Below, piece by piece: positions 1 to 6,793 of a DNA stretch of 10,044 bases; position 1 is the first letter of the stretch, and each line of letters begins with the position of its first letter. Both the position numbers and the translations under genes were made by a program. The DNA comes from Oscillospiraceae bacterium. GTDB lineage: Bacteria; Bacillota; Clostridia; UMGS1883. The stretch spans positions 1 through 10,044 of the forward strand of contig JAFLUQ010000083.1 of NCBI GenBank assembly GCA_022508735.1, in the 5' to 3' direction. The notes beneath the pieces are model-generated. The model had not been told where the DNA came from and ran no database searches. It worked only from the letters and a program-made list of their open reading frames with translations.

Positions 1-26
1 GAAATCCGCCTTTTCAGGCGGATTTC
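1..26. terminator. Perfect inverted repeat downstream of topA, candidate terminator
   Basis: A 10-base arm at 1-10 and its exact complement at 17-26 enclose a 6-base loop (TTTTCA). It lies 90 bases beyond the topA stop codon. On the minus strand this would be a GC-containing terminator hairpin for topA, but any U-tract would lie outside the window. Read on the plus strand, no T-run follows it. A terminator is likely, but it cannot be confirmed from this window. The stretch between it and topA (27-115) shows no gene. Confidence 0.5.
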
Positions 27-115
27 CACGTTTAACGGTCATTTTAGGGGAACTTTGGGGCGCATAACTGCTTTAATATGGGGATTTCTGCCCCTAAGCG
101 ATCTGCGCGACTTTT

Positions 116-2239
116 TTACGGCTCCTGTTTTTTCTTTTCCTTTGCGGCCGGTTTTTCAACCTTGGCGTTAGACTCGCAGTCCTTATTGGTGCAAGTGGTA
201 ACACTGTGTTTTTTGACGTACTTTCGGGTCATGATGCTGCCGCATTTGGGGCAGGGCGTTTTTATGGGTTCGTCCCAAAGGTAGAAATCGCAGGTGGCCG
301 GTGAGTTTTCACAGGCGAAGTATTTCTTGCCCTTCTGACTTTTTTTCTCCACGATCCTGCCGCCGCACTTGGGGCAGGCAACGCCGGTATCCTTAAGAAT
401 GGGCTTGGCGTTGCGGCACTCGGGGAAGCCCGGGCAGGCCAGAAACTTACCGTAGCGGCCCATCTTTATTACCATGCGCCGGCCGCACTTCTCGCAGATC
501 TCGTCGCTCTCTTCGTCCTTTATCTTTATTTTTTCAATAGAGGTCTTGGCCTTTTCGAGGCTCTCCTCAAAGGGGCCGTAGAAGTCGGAGACCACCTCTA
601 CCCAGTCGGCCTGACCTTCTTCAACACTGTCGAGCTGCTTTTCCATATTGGCGGTGAAATCAAGGTCAACAATGTCTTTGAAATTAGCGGCCATCAGGTC
701 GGTCACGATAAAGCCCAGCTCCGTAGGCTTGAGGAGCTTTTTCTCACGGATAACGTAATCACGACCCACAATGGTGCTTATTGTGGAGGCGTAGGTGCTG
801 GGGCGGCCTATGCCGCTGTCCTCCATAGCCTTAGTGAGAGACGCCTCGTTGTATCTCGCAGGAGGCTCGGTGAAGTGCTGGGCGGGGGTTATCTCTCCCT
901 GCCTGAGCTTCATTCCGTTTTCTAACTGAATAAGCCTCTTGGCGTTCTTTTCTTCTTCCTCGTCGTCGCTGCTCTCCACGTATACCGCTGTATAGCCCAT
1001 AAAGCTGACGGCGGTGGAGGTAGCCTTAAAATTCACGCCGTTTGCGGTGATATCGGCGTTCATGGTGTTGTATTCGGCGTTCGCCATCTGGCTGGCGATA
1101 AAGCGCTCCCAGATGAGCTTATAAAGACGGTACTGGTCGCTCGTGACCTTTCCCTTTATGGACTCGGGCTCGATTTCTACCACACTGGGGCGTATGGCCT
1201 CGTGGGCGTCCTGAGCGTTTTTGCCGGTCTTATAGAAATTGGGCTTCTGGGGCACGTATTCCTTGCCGAATTTGCCGCCGATAAGCTCCCGCGCCGCGGC
1301 CTGGGCCTCGGGCGCAATGCGGAGGGAGTCGGTGCGCATATAAGTTATGAGACCCAGCGTGCCCCTGCCGGGGATATCCACGCCCTCATACAGCCCCTGA
1401 GCCGTTGACATTGTGCGCTTTGAGGCGAAGCCGAGCTTGCGGCCCGCGTCCTGAATGAGCGTACTTGTGGTGAACGGCGGCGCCGCATGGCGGCTCTTTT
1501 TGCCGTAGGTAACGCTGTCAACAACAAAGTCGGCGTTTTTTATCTTTTCAAGCACGGCGTCGCATTCGGCCTTGCTGCCAATTTCCTTCTTTTTGCCGTT
1601 TTCGCCGTAATACCGGGCCTCGAAGGGGTGCTTGCCCTTTTCGTCGGTGAGCTTAGCGACTATAGTCCAATACTCCTTCGGCTCAAAGGCCATGATCTCG
1701 CGCTCACGGTCTACCACGAGCTTGGTGGTGGCCGACTGCACGCGGCCGGCGCTCAGGCCCTTCTTGACCTTCTCCCACAGCAGGGGGCTTATCTTGTAGC
1801 CCACTATGCGGTCGAGAACGCGCCGCGCCTGCTGAGCGTCCACAAGGTTATGGTCTATGGCTCGTGCCTCCTTAAAGGAGGCAGTGACGGCGCTCTTGGT
1901 AACCGCGTTAAACGTCACGCGGCAGGGAGTGCTGTCGTCGATGCCTAGAAGGTTGGCAATGTGCCAGCTTATGGCCTCGCCTTCGCGGTCCGGGTCGGTG
2001 GCAAGATATATCTTGTCGGCATTTTTGGCGGCCTTCTTGAGCTTTGTTATAAGCTCGCCCTTGCCGCGGATGGTGATGTAGTCGGGCTTAAAATCGTGCT
2101 CCACGTCCACGCCGAGCTTGCTCTTGGGCAGATCGCGCAGATGGCCTACGGAGGCCATAACTGTGTAATTCTTGCCGAGGTATTTATTTATAGTCTTCGC
2201 CTTGGAGGGCGATTCCACAATTACAAGATAGTTTGGCAT
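116..2239 (-). CDS. topA: DNA topoisomerase I (type IA)
   Basis: This 707-aa enzyme relaxes negatively supercoiled DNA by a single-strand break through a 5'-phosphotyrosine, acting in the nucleoid. The N-terminal Toprim domain shows the VESPSKAKTI motif with E9 and the DPDREGEA motif with acidic residues D82, D84 and E86. The catalytic tyrosine is Y300 in LITYMRTDS. The core runs to about residue 575. Three C-terminal four-cysteine zinc fingers follow (C582/585/602/608, C622/625/643/650, C663/666/683/688), and a short Lys-rich tail ends the protein. Length and domain order are normal for Firmicutes TopA. The ATG at 2239 is preceded by GGGAGGA at good spacing. In Firmicutes topA often follows dprA, but here a methyltransferase gene lies upstream, and a promoter sits in the 104-base gap. 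Confidence 0.98.
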   Translation of the reverse strand: MPNYLVIVESPSKAKTINKYLGKNYTVMASVGHLRDLPKSKLGVDVEHDFKPDYITIRGKGELITKLKKAAKNADKIYLATDPDREGEAISWHIANLLGIDDSTPCRVTFNAVTKSAVTASFKEARAIDHNLVDAQQARRVLDRIVGYKISPLLWEKVKKGLSAGRVQSATTKLVVDREREIMAFEPKEYWTIVAKLTDEKGKHPFEARYYGENGKKKEIGSKAECDAVLEKIKNADFVVDSVTYGKKSRHAAPPFTTSTLIQDAGRKLGFASKRTMSTAQGLYEGVDIPGRGTLGLITYMRTDSLRIAPEAQAAARELIGGKFGKEYVPQKPNFYKTGKNAQDAHEAIRPSVVEIEPESIKGKVTSDQYRLYKLIWERFIASQMANAEYNTMNADITANGVNFKATSTAVSFMGYTAVYVESSDDEEEEKNAKRLIQLENGMKLRQGEITPAQHFTEPPARYNEASLTKAMEDSGIGRPSTYASTISTIVGRDYVIREKKLLKPTELGFIVTDLMAANFKDIVDLDFTANMEKQLDSVEEGQADWVEVVSDFYGPFEESLEKAKTSIEKIKIKDEESDEICEKCGRRMVIKMGRYGKFLACPGFPECRNAKPILKDTGVACPKCGGRIVEKKSQKGKKYFACENSPATCDFYLWDEPIKTPCPKCGSIMTRKYVKKHSVTTCTNKDCESNAKVEKPAAKEKKKQEP

Positions 2240-2284
2240 TGATTTTCCTCCCGGGTGATTCTGTTTCTGAATATACCTTAATGT

Positions 2285-2313
2285 ATTGTACGCTAAAAAT
2301 TTGATTTTGTAAA
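2285..2313 (-). promoter_or_regulatory. Sigma-A-type promoter for topA
   Basis: On the minus strand, -35 TTTACA (2308-2313), a 17-base spacer and -10 TACAAT (2285-2290) lie about 45 bases upstream of the topA start. The flanking 2290-2343 stretch is very AT-rich. No GC-rich terminator hairpin is visible after the methyltransferase stop, so read-through from that gene is also possible. Confidence 0.65.
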
Positions 2314-2343
2314 GAGGAAATTTTTATTTTTTATAAAATTTTT

Positions 2344-3123
2344 TCAAGAAATGTTTTTTTCAGCCGTCAGCCTAACCTTTTCATACATCATAACCGCGGC
2401 CGCCACAGAGGCGTTAAGGCTCTCGGCTCCGCCGCGCATGGGTATCTTTACGGCTTCGTCGGCCTTAGAGAGCAGCTCCGGCGTTATGCCGTCACCCTCA
2501 TTCCCCACGATAAAGGCTATTTTACCTGAAAGGTCGGCCTCATAAAGGCTTACTGTCTTGTCTGTTAATGCCCCGGCCACAAGGCGGAAGCCCATTTTTT
2601 TAAGGCTCAATGCGGCATCTATAGCGTCAAGCCCGCGCACTATGGGGATATTGCCTATGCTCGCCACGGTGGAGCGCACGGTCTTGGGGTTAAAAAGATC
2701 GCAGCAGCCCTTAGTGAGCGCAACTCCGGCGGCCCCTGCGGCGTCGGCGGTGCGGATGACGGTGCCAAGGTTGCCCGGATCGCGGAGGTTTTCGCACAGC
2801 ACAACAAATCCGTCGCTCTCCGCCTTAAAGTCGCTTAAAGAGGCCTTCGGCATCTCAACGGCCGCGATTATGCCCTGCGGCGTCATAGTATCGGCCAGCT
2901 CGGCAAAGAGCTTTTTCGCCAGCACATAGACCTCAGGCACGTCGATCTTTATTTCACTGCCCTCACACAGAGCCACAGTACGCACCTTCATGCCGTTTTT
3001 AAGGGCGTCCTGCACGCCGCGCAGTCCCTCTATCAGAAACAGCCCCTCGCTTTCGCGGCGGCGCTTGTCGCTGAGGAGCTTAAGCTTTTTATATATTCGG
3101 TTGTCGCGTGAGGTTATTATCAT
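2344..3123 (-). CDS. SpoU/TrmH-family RNA 2'-O-methyltransferase
   Basis: This 259-aa protein probably transfers a methyl group from S-adenosylmethionine to a ribose 2'-OH of rRNA or tRNA. An N-terminal RNA-binding substrate domain (1-95, starting MIITSRDNRIYKKLK) precedes the knotted SPOUT domain. All three SpoU motifs are present: ENLRDPGNLGTVIR (111-124), VGNEGDGI (206-213) and IPMRGGAESLNAS (228-240). Total length fits the RlmB/TsnR-like group, but the exact target nucleotide cannot be read from sequence. I chose the ATG at 3123 because family members begin with this ITSRDN-type sequence and AAAAGGA lies 9 bases upstream. An in-frame ATG 14 codons earlier (3165) lacks that support. The first 42 bases are duplicated at 5346-5387, at the start of an unrelated secreted-protein gene. 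Confidence 0.93.
   Translation of the reverse strand: MIITSRDNRIYKKLKLLSDKRRRESEGLFLIEGLRGVQDALKNGMKVRTVALCEGSEIKIDVPEVYVLAKKLFAELADTMTPQGIIAAVEMPKASLSDFKAESDGFVVLCENLRDPGNLGTVIRTADAAGAAGVALTKGCCDLFNPKTVRSTVASIGNIPIVRGLDAIDAALSLKKMGFRLVAGALTDKTVSLYEADLSGKIAFIVGNEGDGITPELLSKADEAVKIPMRGGAESLNASVAAAVMMYEKVRLTAEKNIS
3082..3123 (-). repeat. Direct repeat copy 1: start of methyltransferase gene
   Basis: These are the first 14 codons of the RNA methyltransferase gene. They match 5346-5387 at 40 of 42 positions in the same orientation. The family-typical N-terminus here marks this copy as the likely source. Confidence 0.9.
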
Positions 3124-3173
3124 TGTGGTCAGTCCTTTTAAGATTTTTGTCGAAATAACGGGCAAAAAATGTC

Positions 3174-3202
3174 TTTACAAAGTTTTTTGTATATGATATA
3201 AT
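3174..3202 (+). promoter_or_regulatory. Sigma-A-type promoter for the structured leader
   Basis: The -35 TTTACA (3174-3179), a 17-base spacer and a perfect -10 TATAAT (3197-3202) predict a transcription start near 3208-3210. That is the first base or two of the inverted repeat closing the RNA structure, so transcript start and fold start coincide. The promoter lies in the divergent gap upstream of the methyltransferase gene. Confidence 0.85.
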
Positions 3203-3207
3203 GAATA

Positions 3208-3331
3208 TGCTAGGTAAAACAATATTTGTTGACATTAGAGTTGTTAAATCACCAGGTGTACGCCAAATATGGCGCACGCTTTGATTTGTGTATCCTGGTG
3301 CTTGATAGCTCAGATATTCTTTTACCTAGCA
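3208..3331 (+). ncRNA. Structured leader RNA, rod-like, class unrecognised
   Basis: The element is closed by a perfect 12-bp inverted repeat (3208-3219 with 3320-3331, arm TGCTAGGTAAAA). After a C/C mismatch, 3221-3227 pairs with 3312-3318. Next comes a 10-nt left-side bulge (3228-3237), then 3238-3247 pairing with 3302-3311 (with G-U pairs), then 3250-3256 with 3294-3300 (CACCAGG/CCTGGTG). A small apical hairpin has stem CGCCA/TGGCG (3261-3265 with 3270-3274). All pairings were made by eye. I see no hallmark of the common riboswitches, T-box, SRP RNA or tmRNA. The rod with a large bulge loosely recalls 6S RNA but is short for it. The position after a promoter and before a terminator and ribosome site favours a cis-regulatory role. 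A MITE-like palindromic element is an alternative. Confidence 0.6.
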
Positions 3332-3339
3332 GTAAAAAT

Positions 3340-3372
3340 CGAAGCCTCGCCTTTTTGGAATGCGCGGCTTCG
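3340..3372 (+). promoter_or_regulatory. Candidate antiterminator stem
   Basis: The segment 3340-3350 (CGAAGCCTCGC) can pair with 3362-3372 (GCGCGGCTTCG) in 10 of 11 positions, 7 of them consecutive. The 3' strand of this stem is the left arm and loop of the terminator at 3357-3390, so the two folds exclude each other. The closing-stem strand 3320-3325 can also pair locally with 3332-3337 (TTTTAC/GTAAAA), which offers a way to couple the upstream fold to this switch. This is inference from pairing only. Confidence 0.5.
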
Positions 3373-3390
3373 GCTGCGCATTTTTTATTT
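3357..3390 (+). terminator. Intrinsic terminator/attenuator before the 189-aa ORF
   Basis: The stem 3359-3368 pairs with 3373-3382 (10 bp with one G-U), capped by a TTCG tetraloop and followed by TTTTTTATTT. It ends only a few bases before the GGAGGG ribosome site at 3393. Termination here would stop the transcript before the gene, which is the usual arrangement of a transcriptional attenuator. Confidence 0.85.
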
Positions 3391-3404
3391 ACGGAGGGAA
3401 AACC

Positions 3405-3974
3405 ATGAAATTCACATTAGAAGATGTCTTTATCTATCTCGATTATATAGCCCTCGGCGAGGAGGCCAAGGAAATTCTTGAGCACAGCGGCGATAAGATC
3501 TCACAAGCCGTGAATAAACCTTTAAATACAGGCGTTAGGCCGGACCAATGGGAAAGAATTCTCGCCGCTATAGCCAAAGCCGACGATGTGAACAACGCCC
3601 TAAAAAGAGAAGCCGAGCGCTGTAAAGAAATTTACAGAACTATTCCCGATGACGATGAAGTGATCGAAACCGTTATAGAGGCCATATGTCACCGGGTGCT
3701 CAGCGAGGAGATCAGCGGCGTACACATCCCGGCAAACGAGCGTTTTGAAATATCCGTCGAGGAGCTTTTTATATACTTTGATCACGAAGCTCAGGAGCAG
3801 TTTGCCGAGACCCGGGTCGATAGCACTATCTATGACGCGCTGTTCGAGGAATTAGGCCGCTGCCGCAGGATATACCGCGTTCTGCCGAGATTTGACGAGA
3901 TCATCGACGAGCTGCTGTTCGCCATATGCCGCGCCAAGGGTTCAAAGCCAAGAGTGAACGCCTACGTTTCGTAA
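3405..3974 (+). CDS. Internally duplicated protein of unknown function
   Basis: I do not recognise this 189-aa protein. It has no signal peptide or membrane segment and is acidic and probably helical, so likely cytosolic. It contains two diverged copies of one module. The opening FTLEDVFIYLDYIA (3-16) matches FEISVEELFIYFDHEA (114-129). RCKEIYRTIPDDDEVIETV (72-90) with the following AICHR matches RCRRIYRVLPRFDEIIDEL (152-170) with the following AICRA. Copy 1 carries an extra stretch of about 30 residues (31-62). The ATG at 3405 has GGAGGG 7 bases upstream; an earlier in-frame ATG at 3360 falls inside the terminator and lacks a ribosome site. Transcription is probably governed by the leader RNA and attenuator directly upstream. 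It converges on the secreted-protein gene ending at 4002, 27 bases away, with no hairpin between. A ligand-sensing or adaptor role would be guesswork. Confidence 0.85.
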   Translation: MKFTLEDVFIYLDYIALGEEAKEILEHSGDKISQAVNKPLNTGVRPDQWERILAAIAKADDVNNALKREAERCKEIYRTIPDDDEVIETVIEAICHRVLSEEISGVHIPANERFEISVEELFIYFDHEAQEQFAETRVDSTIYDALFEELGRCRRIYRVLPRFDEIIDELLFAICRAKGSKPRVNAYVS

Positions 3975-4001
3975 AAGTGCCGTACCTGTCGCGTGAAGTC
4001 A

Positions 4002-5387
4002 TTAATGCTGCGGGTCAGCCGCCCTTATTTTTGATACTACGTCTATGAATTCATGCCGTTCATCAAAATTCATGCCCCGTGCAAACAAGTGGAAATATCC
4101 TATACCGTACTGCATTATGGCCTCCATATCTCCGTCCTTCGTGATATACCATTTTATTTCACTTCCAAGGAATGTTCCCCGCACGACCGAGAGCGCGTTT
4201 TCTGCAAGCCTTCCTTCATCTGTAGACGGAAAGTATCCCCAGTAAATGCCGAGAGAAAGATTTTCTTTGTCGCTCGGAGCTATCTTTATTATTCTTGTAA
4301 CATCAAAATCTATGCCTATATCGTAAACGATGTCAAAATCGTCATCAACGTCAAATACCCATCCGCGCACAGTGTGCCGGTCTGCCGCACTGTCACCGCT
4401 AAGCGACGAAATTATCTTCTGTGCCAACTCAACCGCAGCTTTTTCATCCGAAAAAGCCAACTCGTTCATTTGTACGTATACAGTGTAGAGCCGTCCGTCG
4501 CTTGCCTTGATGAGAGCGGCCTTAGGGCATCCCTTAACTTCGAGGTCAAGAAGGGTCAGATCATTCACCGTATATTCCTCTGCCCCTTCAGAGATAATTC
4601 CGCCGAGATTTTCGGCATCCTTCTTCATGTCTCCCACGGAGAAGGAATACACATTGTCCACCGATACTGTGAGGTGTTCGCCTGTGTGCATAACCAAATG
4701 CATGGTCGTTTCACTGCCGTGTCTATCATAGGCTCCCATAATGCTGCTGCTCAATCGGCTGCCTCGTCCGTACATAGTCCTCTCCGGCATTTTTACGCGC
4801 AGTCGACCGTCCAGCAGAGGGAACTCTGTAGAAAAGTCCAGCTCAGAGATGGGTACGTCGTTATAATTATAGAGGTATTCCCGCAAAAAATCGAGAGAAA
4901 CATATGTAACTCCGCCCACAGCGGCCTTACTCGCGGTATCTGTATAGCTGTCAATGCCAAGGTCATATCCGGCAAAAATATTCTCATAGCTTGTACGTGC
5001 AAGAACGCTGCACTCGTCGCTTTCGGGCAAGAAGGTCAGTTCGGCTTCGCCGAAGGGATTTATAAGCCTTATATAGCCTGTTTCAGCATTCCATTCAACA
5101 ATGTAGTTCAGGGCTTCAGCCAGCTTGCGAAGCTCGGCAAGCTCCTCCCCGTTTTCACTGTGGACTATTCGCACATTATCTATAGTCATGTCGAGCGCGA
5201 TCTCATAACCGTGTGCATTGCCAAGTGTTACCGACGCGGTCTCAGGCTCGTTTTCCTCCGCCATAGCAGGCACCGCAGCGAGGCAGAGCACAAGTACTAA
5301 GGCGATGATTCTCTGTAACACTAAGGCTTTTGTCCGCTGCGCAAAAAGCTTTATATATATTCGGTTGTCGTGTGAGGTTATTATCAT
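4002..5387 (-). CDS. Secreted stalk-domain-like protein B with mosaic N-terminus
   Basis: This 461-aa protein is probably exported. Residues 27-43 form a hydrophobic signal core ending AMA before EE, preceded by an unusually long n-region. Residues about 65-175 resemble the copper amine oxidase N-terminal-like (stalk) domain, with LRKLAEALNYIVEWNAETG and GGVTYVSLDFL. The C-terminal half has no recognised family but is paralogous to the upstream gene (DGRLRVKMPE; GTFLGSEIKWY). It starts 20 bases after the stalk A stop, in the same orientation, so it is likely the last gene of that operon. Oddity: codons 1-14 (MIITSHDNRIYIKL) copy the start of the RNA methyltransferase gene. The ATG at 5387 has only a weak, distant AAAAAGG. 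GTG at 5321, nearer the signal core, has no ribosome site. Role unknown; binding at the envelope is an inference. Confidence 0.8.
   Translation of the reverse strand: MIITSHDNRIYIKLFAQRTKALVLQRIIALVLVLCLAAVPAMAEENEPETASVTLGNAHGYEIALDMTIDNVRIVHSENGEELAELRKLAEALNYIVEWNAETGYIRLINPFGEAELTFLPESDECSVLARTSYENIFAGYDLGIDSYTDTASKAAVGGVTYVSLDFLREYLYNYNDVPISELDFSTEFPLLDGRLRVKMPERTMYGRGSRLSSSIMGAYDRHGSETTMHLVMHTGEHLTVSVDNVYSFSVGDMKKDAENLGGIISEGAEEYTVNDLTLLDLEVKGCPKAALIKASDGRLYTVYVQMNELAFSDEKAAVELAQKIISSLSGDSAADRHTVRGWVFDVDDDFDIVYDIGIDFDVTRIIKIAPSDKENLSLGIYWGYFPSTDEGRLAENALSVVRGTFLGSEIKWYITKDGDMEAIMQYGIGYFHLFARGMNFDERHEFIDVVSKIRAADPQH
5253..5303 (-). repeat. Signal-peptide segment shared with stalk protein A
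   Basis: By eye, 45 of 51 bases match 6728-6778, both encoding IAL..VLCLAAVPA.AEE-type signal cores. The flanking coding sequence of the two genes has diverged far more. Confidence 0.75.
5346..5387 (-). repeat. Direct repeat copy 2: methyltransferase start grafted onto protein B
   Basis: This stretch is 40/42 identical to 3082-3123. It provides the start codon and first 14 codons of the secreted protein B frame (12 of 14 residues identical). The repeats share orientation and bound about 2.2 kb. Confidence 0.9.
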
Positions 5388-5407
5388 GCTGTATCAACTG
5401 CCTTTTT

Positions 5408-6793
5408 CTACATTCTTCGTAGAATATTGTCAATTTCTTCTGTCAGCTCCGCATTGCTCACGGCATTTATCAACTCAATTTTTTCCGCATCGGTGGCATT
5501 TACTATGTAGAAATACCATGAAGTATAATAGGGATCAGTAGAATGATCTTTACCTGCCGCTATAATTGAACCGTCATCCAATTCGTACCAAATAATTTCA
5601 TTTCCGAGGAAGGTTCCCGTTCCGTACCTCTTCGGATCGCCATGCCCAACATACATATGGTACATAGTTGACCCAAAGTTGGAGACATCGCTATTATCTA
5701 TTACAAATAGGAGCTTGTCTTTTTCATCGGAGTTTTTTTCAATTACCCAAGCACTTCCGCGAAATCTTTCGAAAGAACGATATCGCCTAAGCTCATTATA
5801 GTTAATATCGTATCCCTCGCCGGGCGATATATATAATCCCTCGACGCTCTGATAGGCGTGACCTTTTTCAAGCGAGGTAGCATTGACCTTTTCCCCTGAC
5901 GGATTTCCCGCCTCAAGTGAGGATACGATCTCATTAATAACAGCGTTTGCGCCATTGTAATTCAACCGCCCCAATCCCACAGCAACATTCACGCAGGACA
6001 GTTGTCCGTCGCCTTCACAAACAAGATATTTTCTGCTCATCGCAAAGCTGTCATTAGCAGGCTGAGAGCTTATTTCAAGTAATGTCAGACCGTTTTGTTC
6101 GCGAGGCTCTTCCAATGCGCATAAGCCTAAATTCACCGCGTCTTGTCCTAAATCTCCGACAGAAACACAGCTTAAGCTTACAGCGTTAATTACCACAGAC
6201 GAAGAATACACACTGTAAATGCTGTCCGTAATGTGGCGGGGAACGTCAATATAATACCCGACGCGTGCATCTGACTCGGCTTTGCTCCCCTCCGGCATCT
6301 TTGCTTTAAGCCGTCCGTAAAAAAAATCATGCTCTTCATTTATAGGCAGCAGCTCATTTGGCACAATAACAATGTTCTTAAGCTCAATCTTTTTGTCAAT
6401 GATCTGTGCAAGGTTCGGAAGGAGAACATATGCCGGAACATACGTGATACCGTTTCTTACCTCTGCCTCTACGGGCATCGACAGGAGCTTTTCATTTAAG
6501 GTGTAGCTACTGCTGCCTACGGTAAAGGTGAATGTGTTTTCACCGCCCGGCGAGGCGAGCGTGACAGCTTGGCTTTGGCTGTCCCAATCGAGGGAAAAGC
6601 CCAACTTATCCGCAATGGGGCGAATCGGCACCACTGCATTCCCATCCACATCAAAAGGAAGCTCCGGGAACGACACAATTTCTCCGCCGATGTAGACTAC
6701 GGCAAGTCTCACGGTTTCCCGTTCACCTTCCTCCGCCAGGGCAGGCACCGCGGCGAGACAGAGCACAAATATTAAGGCTATTATCCTTTTCAT
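5408..6793 (-). CDS. Secreted stalk-domain protein A
   Basis: This 461-aa protein opens with a typical signal peptide (MKRIIALIFVLCLAAVPALA, cleavage after residue 20). A copper amine oxidase N-terminal-like (stalk) domain follows at about 33-130, with VVYIGGEIV, VVPIRPIADKLGFSLDWD and NGITYVPAYVLL. In Firmicutes this domain usually occurs in cell-surface or secreted proteins and does not imply amine oxidase activity; no catalytic domain is visible. The C-terminal region (160-461) is unrecognised but shared with protein B (YGRLKAKMPEG; GTFLGNEIIWYELDDGS). I chose the ATG at 6793 because GGGAAGGGG precedes it and the signal peptide begins there; ATG 6811 would add six residues. The start overlaps the upstream stop as ATGA, so translation is probably coupled to the clan CD-like gene. 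Confidence 0.85.
   Translation of the reverse strand: MKRIIALIFVLCLAAVPALAEEGERETVRLAVVYIGGEIVSFPELPFDVDGNAVVPIRPIADKLGFSLDWDSQSQAVTLASPGGENTFTFTVGSSSYTLNEKLLSMPVEAEVRNGITYVPAYVLLPNLAQIIDKKIELKNIVIVPNELLPINEEHDFFYGRLKAKMPEGSKAESDARVGYYIDVPRHITDSIYSVYSSSVVINAVSLSCVSVGDLGQDAVNLGLCALEEPREQNGLTLLEISSQPANDSFAMSRKYLVCEGDGQLSCVNVAVGLGRLNYNGANAVINEIVSSLEAGNPSGEKVNATSLEKGHAYQSVEGLYISPGEGYDINYNELRRYRSFERFRGSAWVIEKNSDEKDKLLFVIDNSDVSNFGSTMYHMYVGHGDPKRYGTGTFLGNEIIWYELDDGSIIAAGKDHSTDPYYTSWYFYIVNATDAEKIELINAVSNAELTEEIDNILRRM
6728..6778 (-). repeat. Signal-peptide segment shared with protein B
   Basis: This is the partner of 5253-5303 (about 88% identity over 51 bases). It covers codons 6-22 of stalk protein A. 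Confidence 0.75.

Noticed and set aside
1487..1948. Plus-strand frame of 153 codons within topA
   Set aside because: It is antisense to the well-supported topoisomerase core and has no ribosome site or recognisable product.
2318..2346. AT-rich palindromic stretch after the methyltransferase gene as a terminator
   Set aside because: The potential stem is almost entirely A-T and lacks the GC-rich hairpin expected of an intrinsic terminator.
3208..3285. Possible leader peptide from ATG 3208 (MLGKTIFVDIRVV...) inside the structured RNA
   Set aside because: No Shine-Dalgarno is present, the start would lie at the very 5' end of the transcript, and the sequence is explained by the inverted repeat.
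3208..3331. Retron-type msr/msd RNA
   Set aside because: Inverted repeats enclose a fold, but the next gene has no reverse transcriptase motifs and none lies in the window.
3226..3408. Plus-strand frame running through the leader and terminator
   Set aside because: It reads through the terminator hairpin, has no ribosome site and ends just inside the next gene's start.
4053..5300. Long plus-strand frame of 415 codons opposite secreted protein B
   Set aside because: It has no ribosome site, its composition is odd (many Cys, His, Arg), and it lies wholly antisense to a gene with a clear signal peptide and a paralogue. It is a shadow of B's codon bias.
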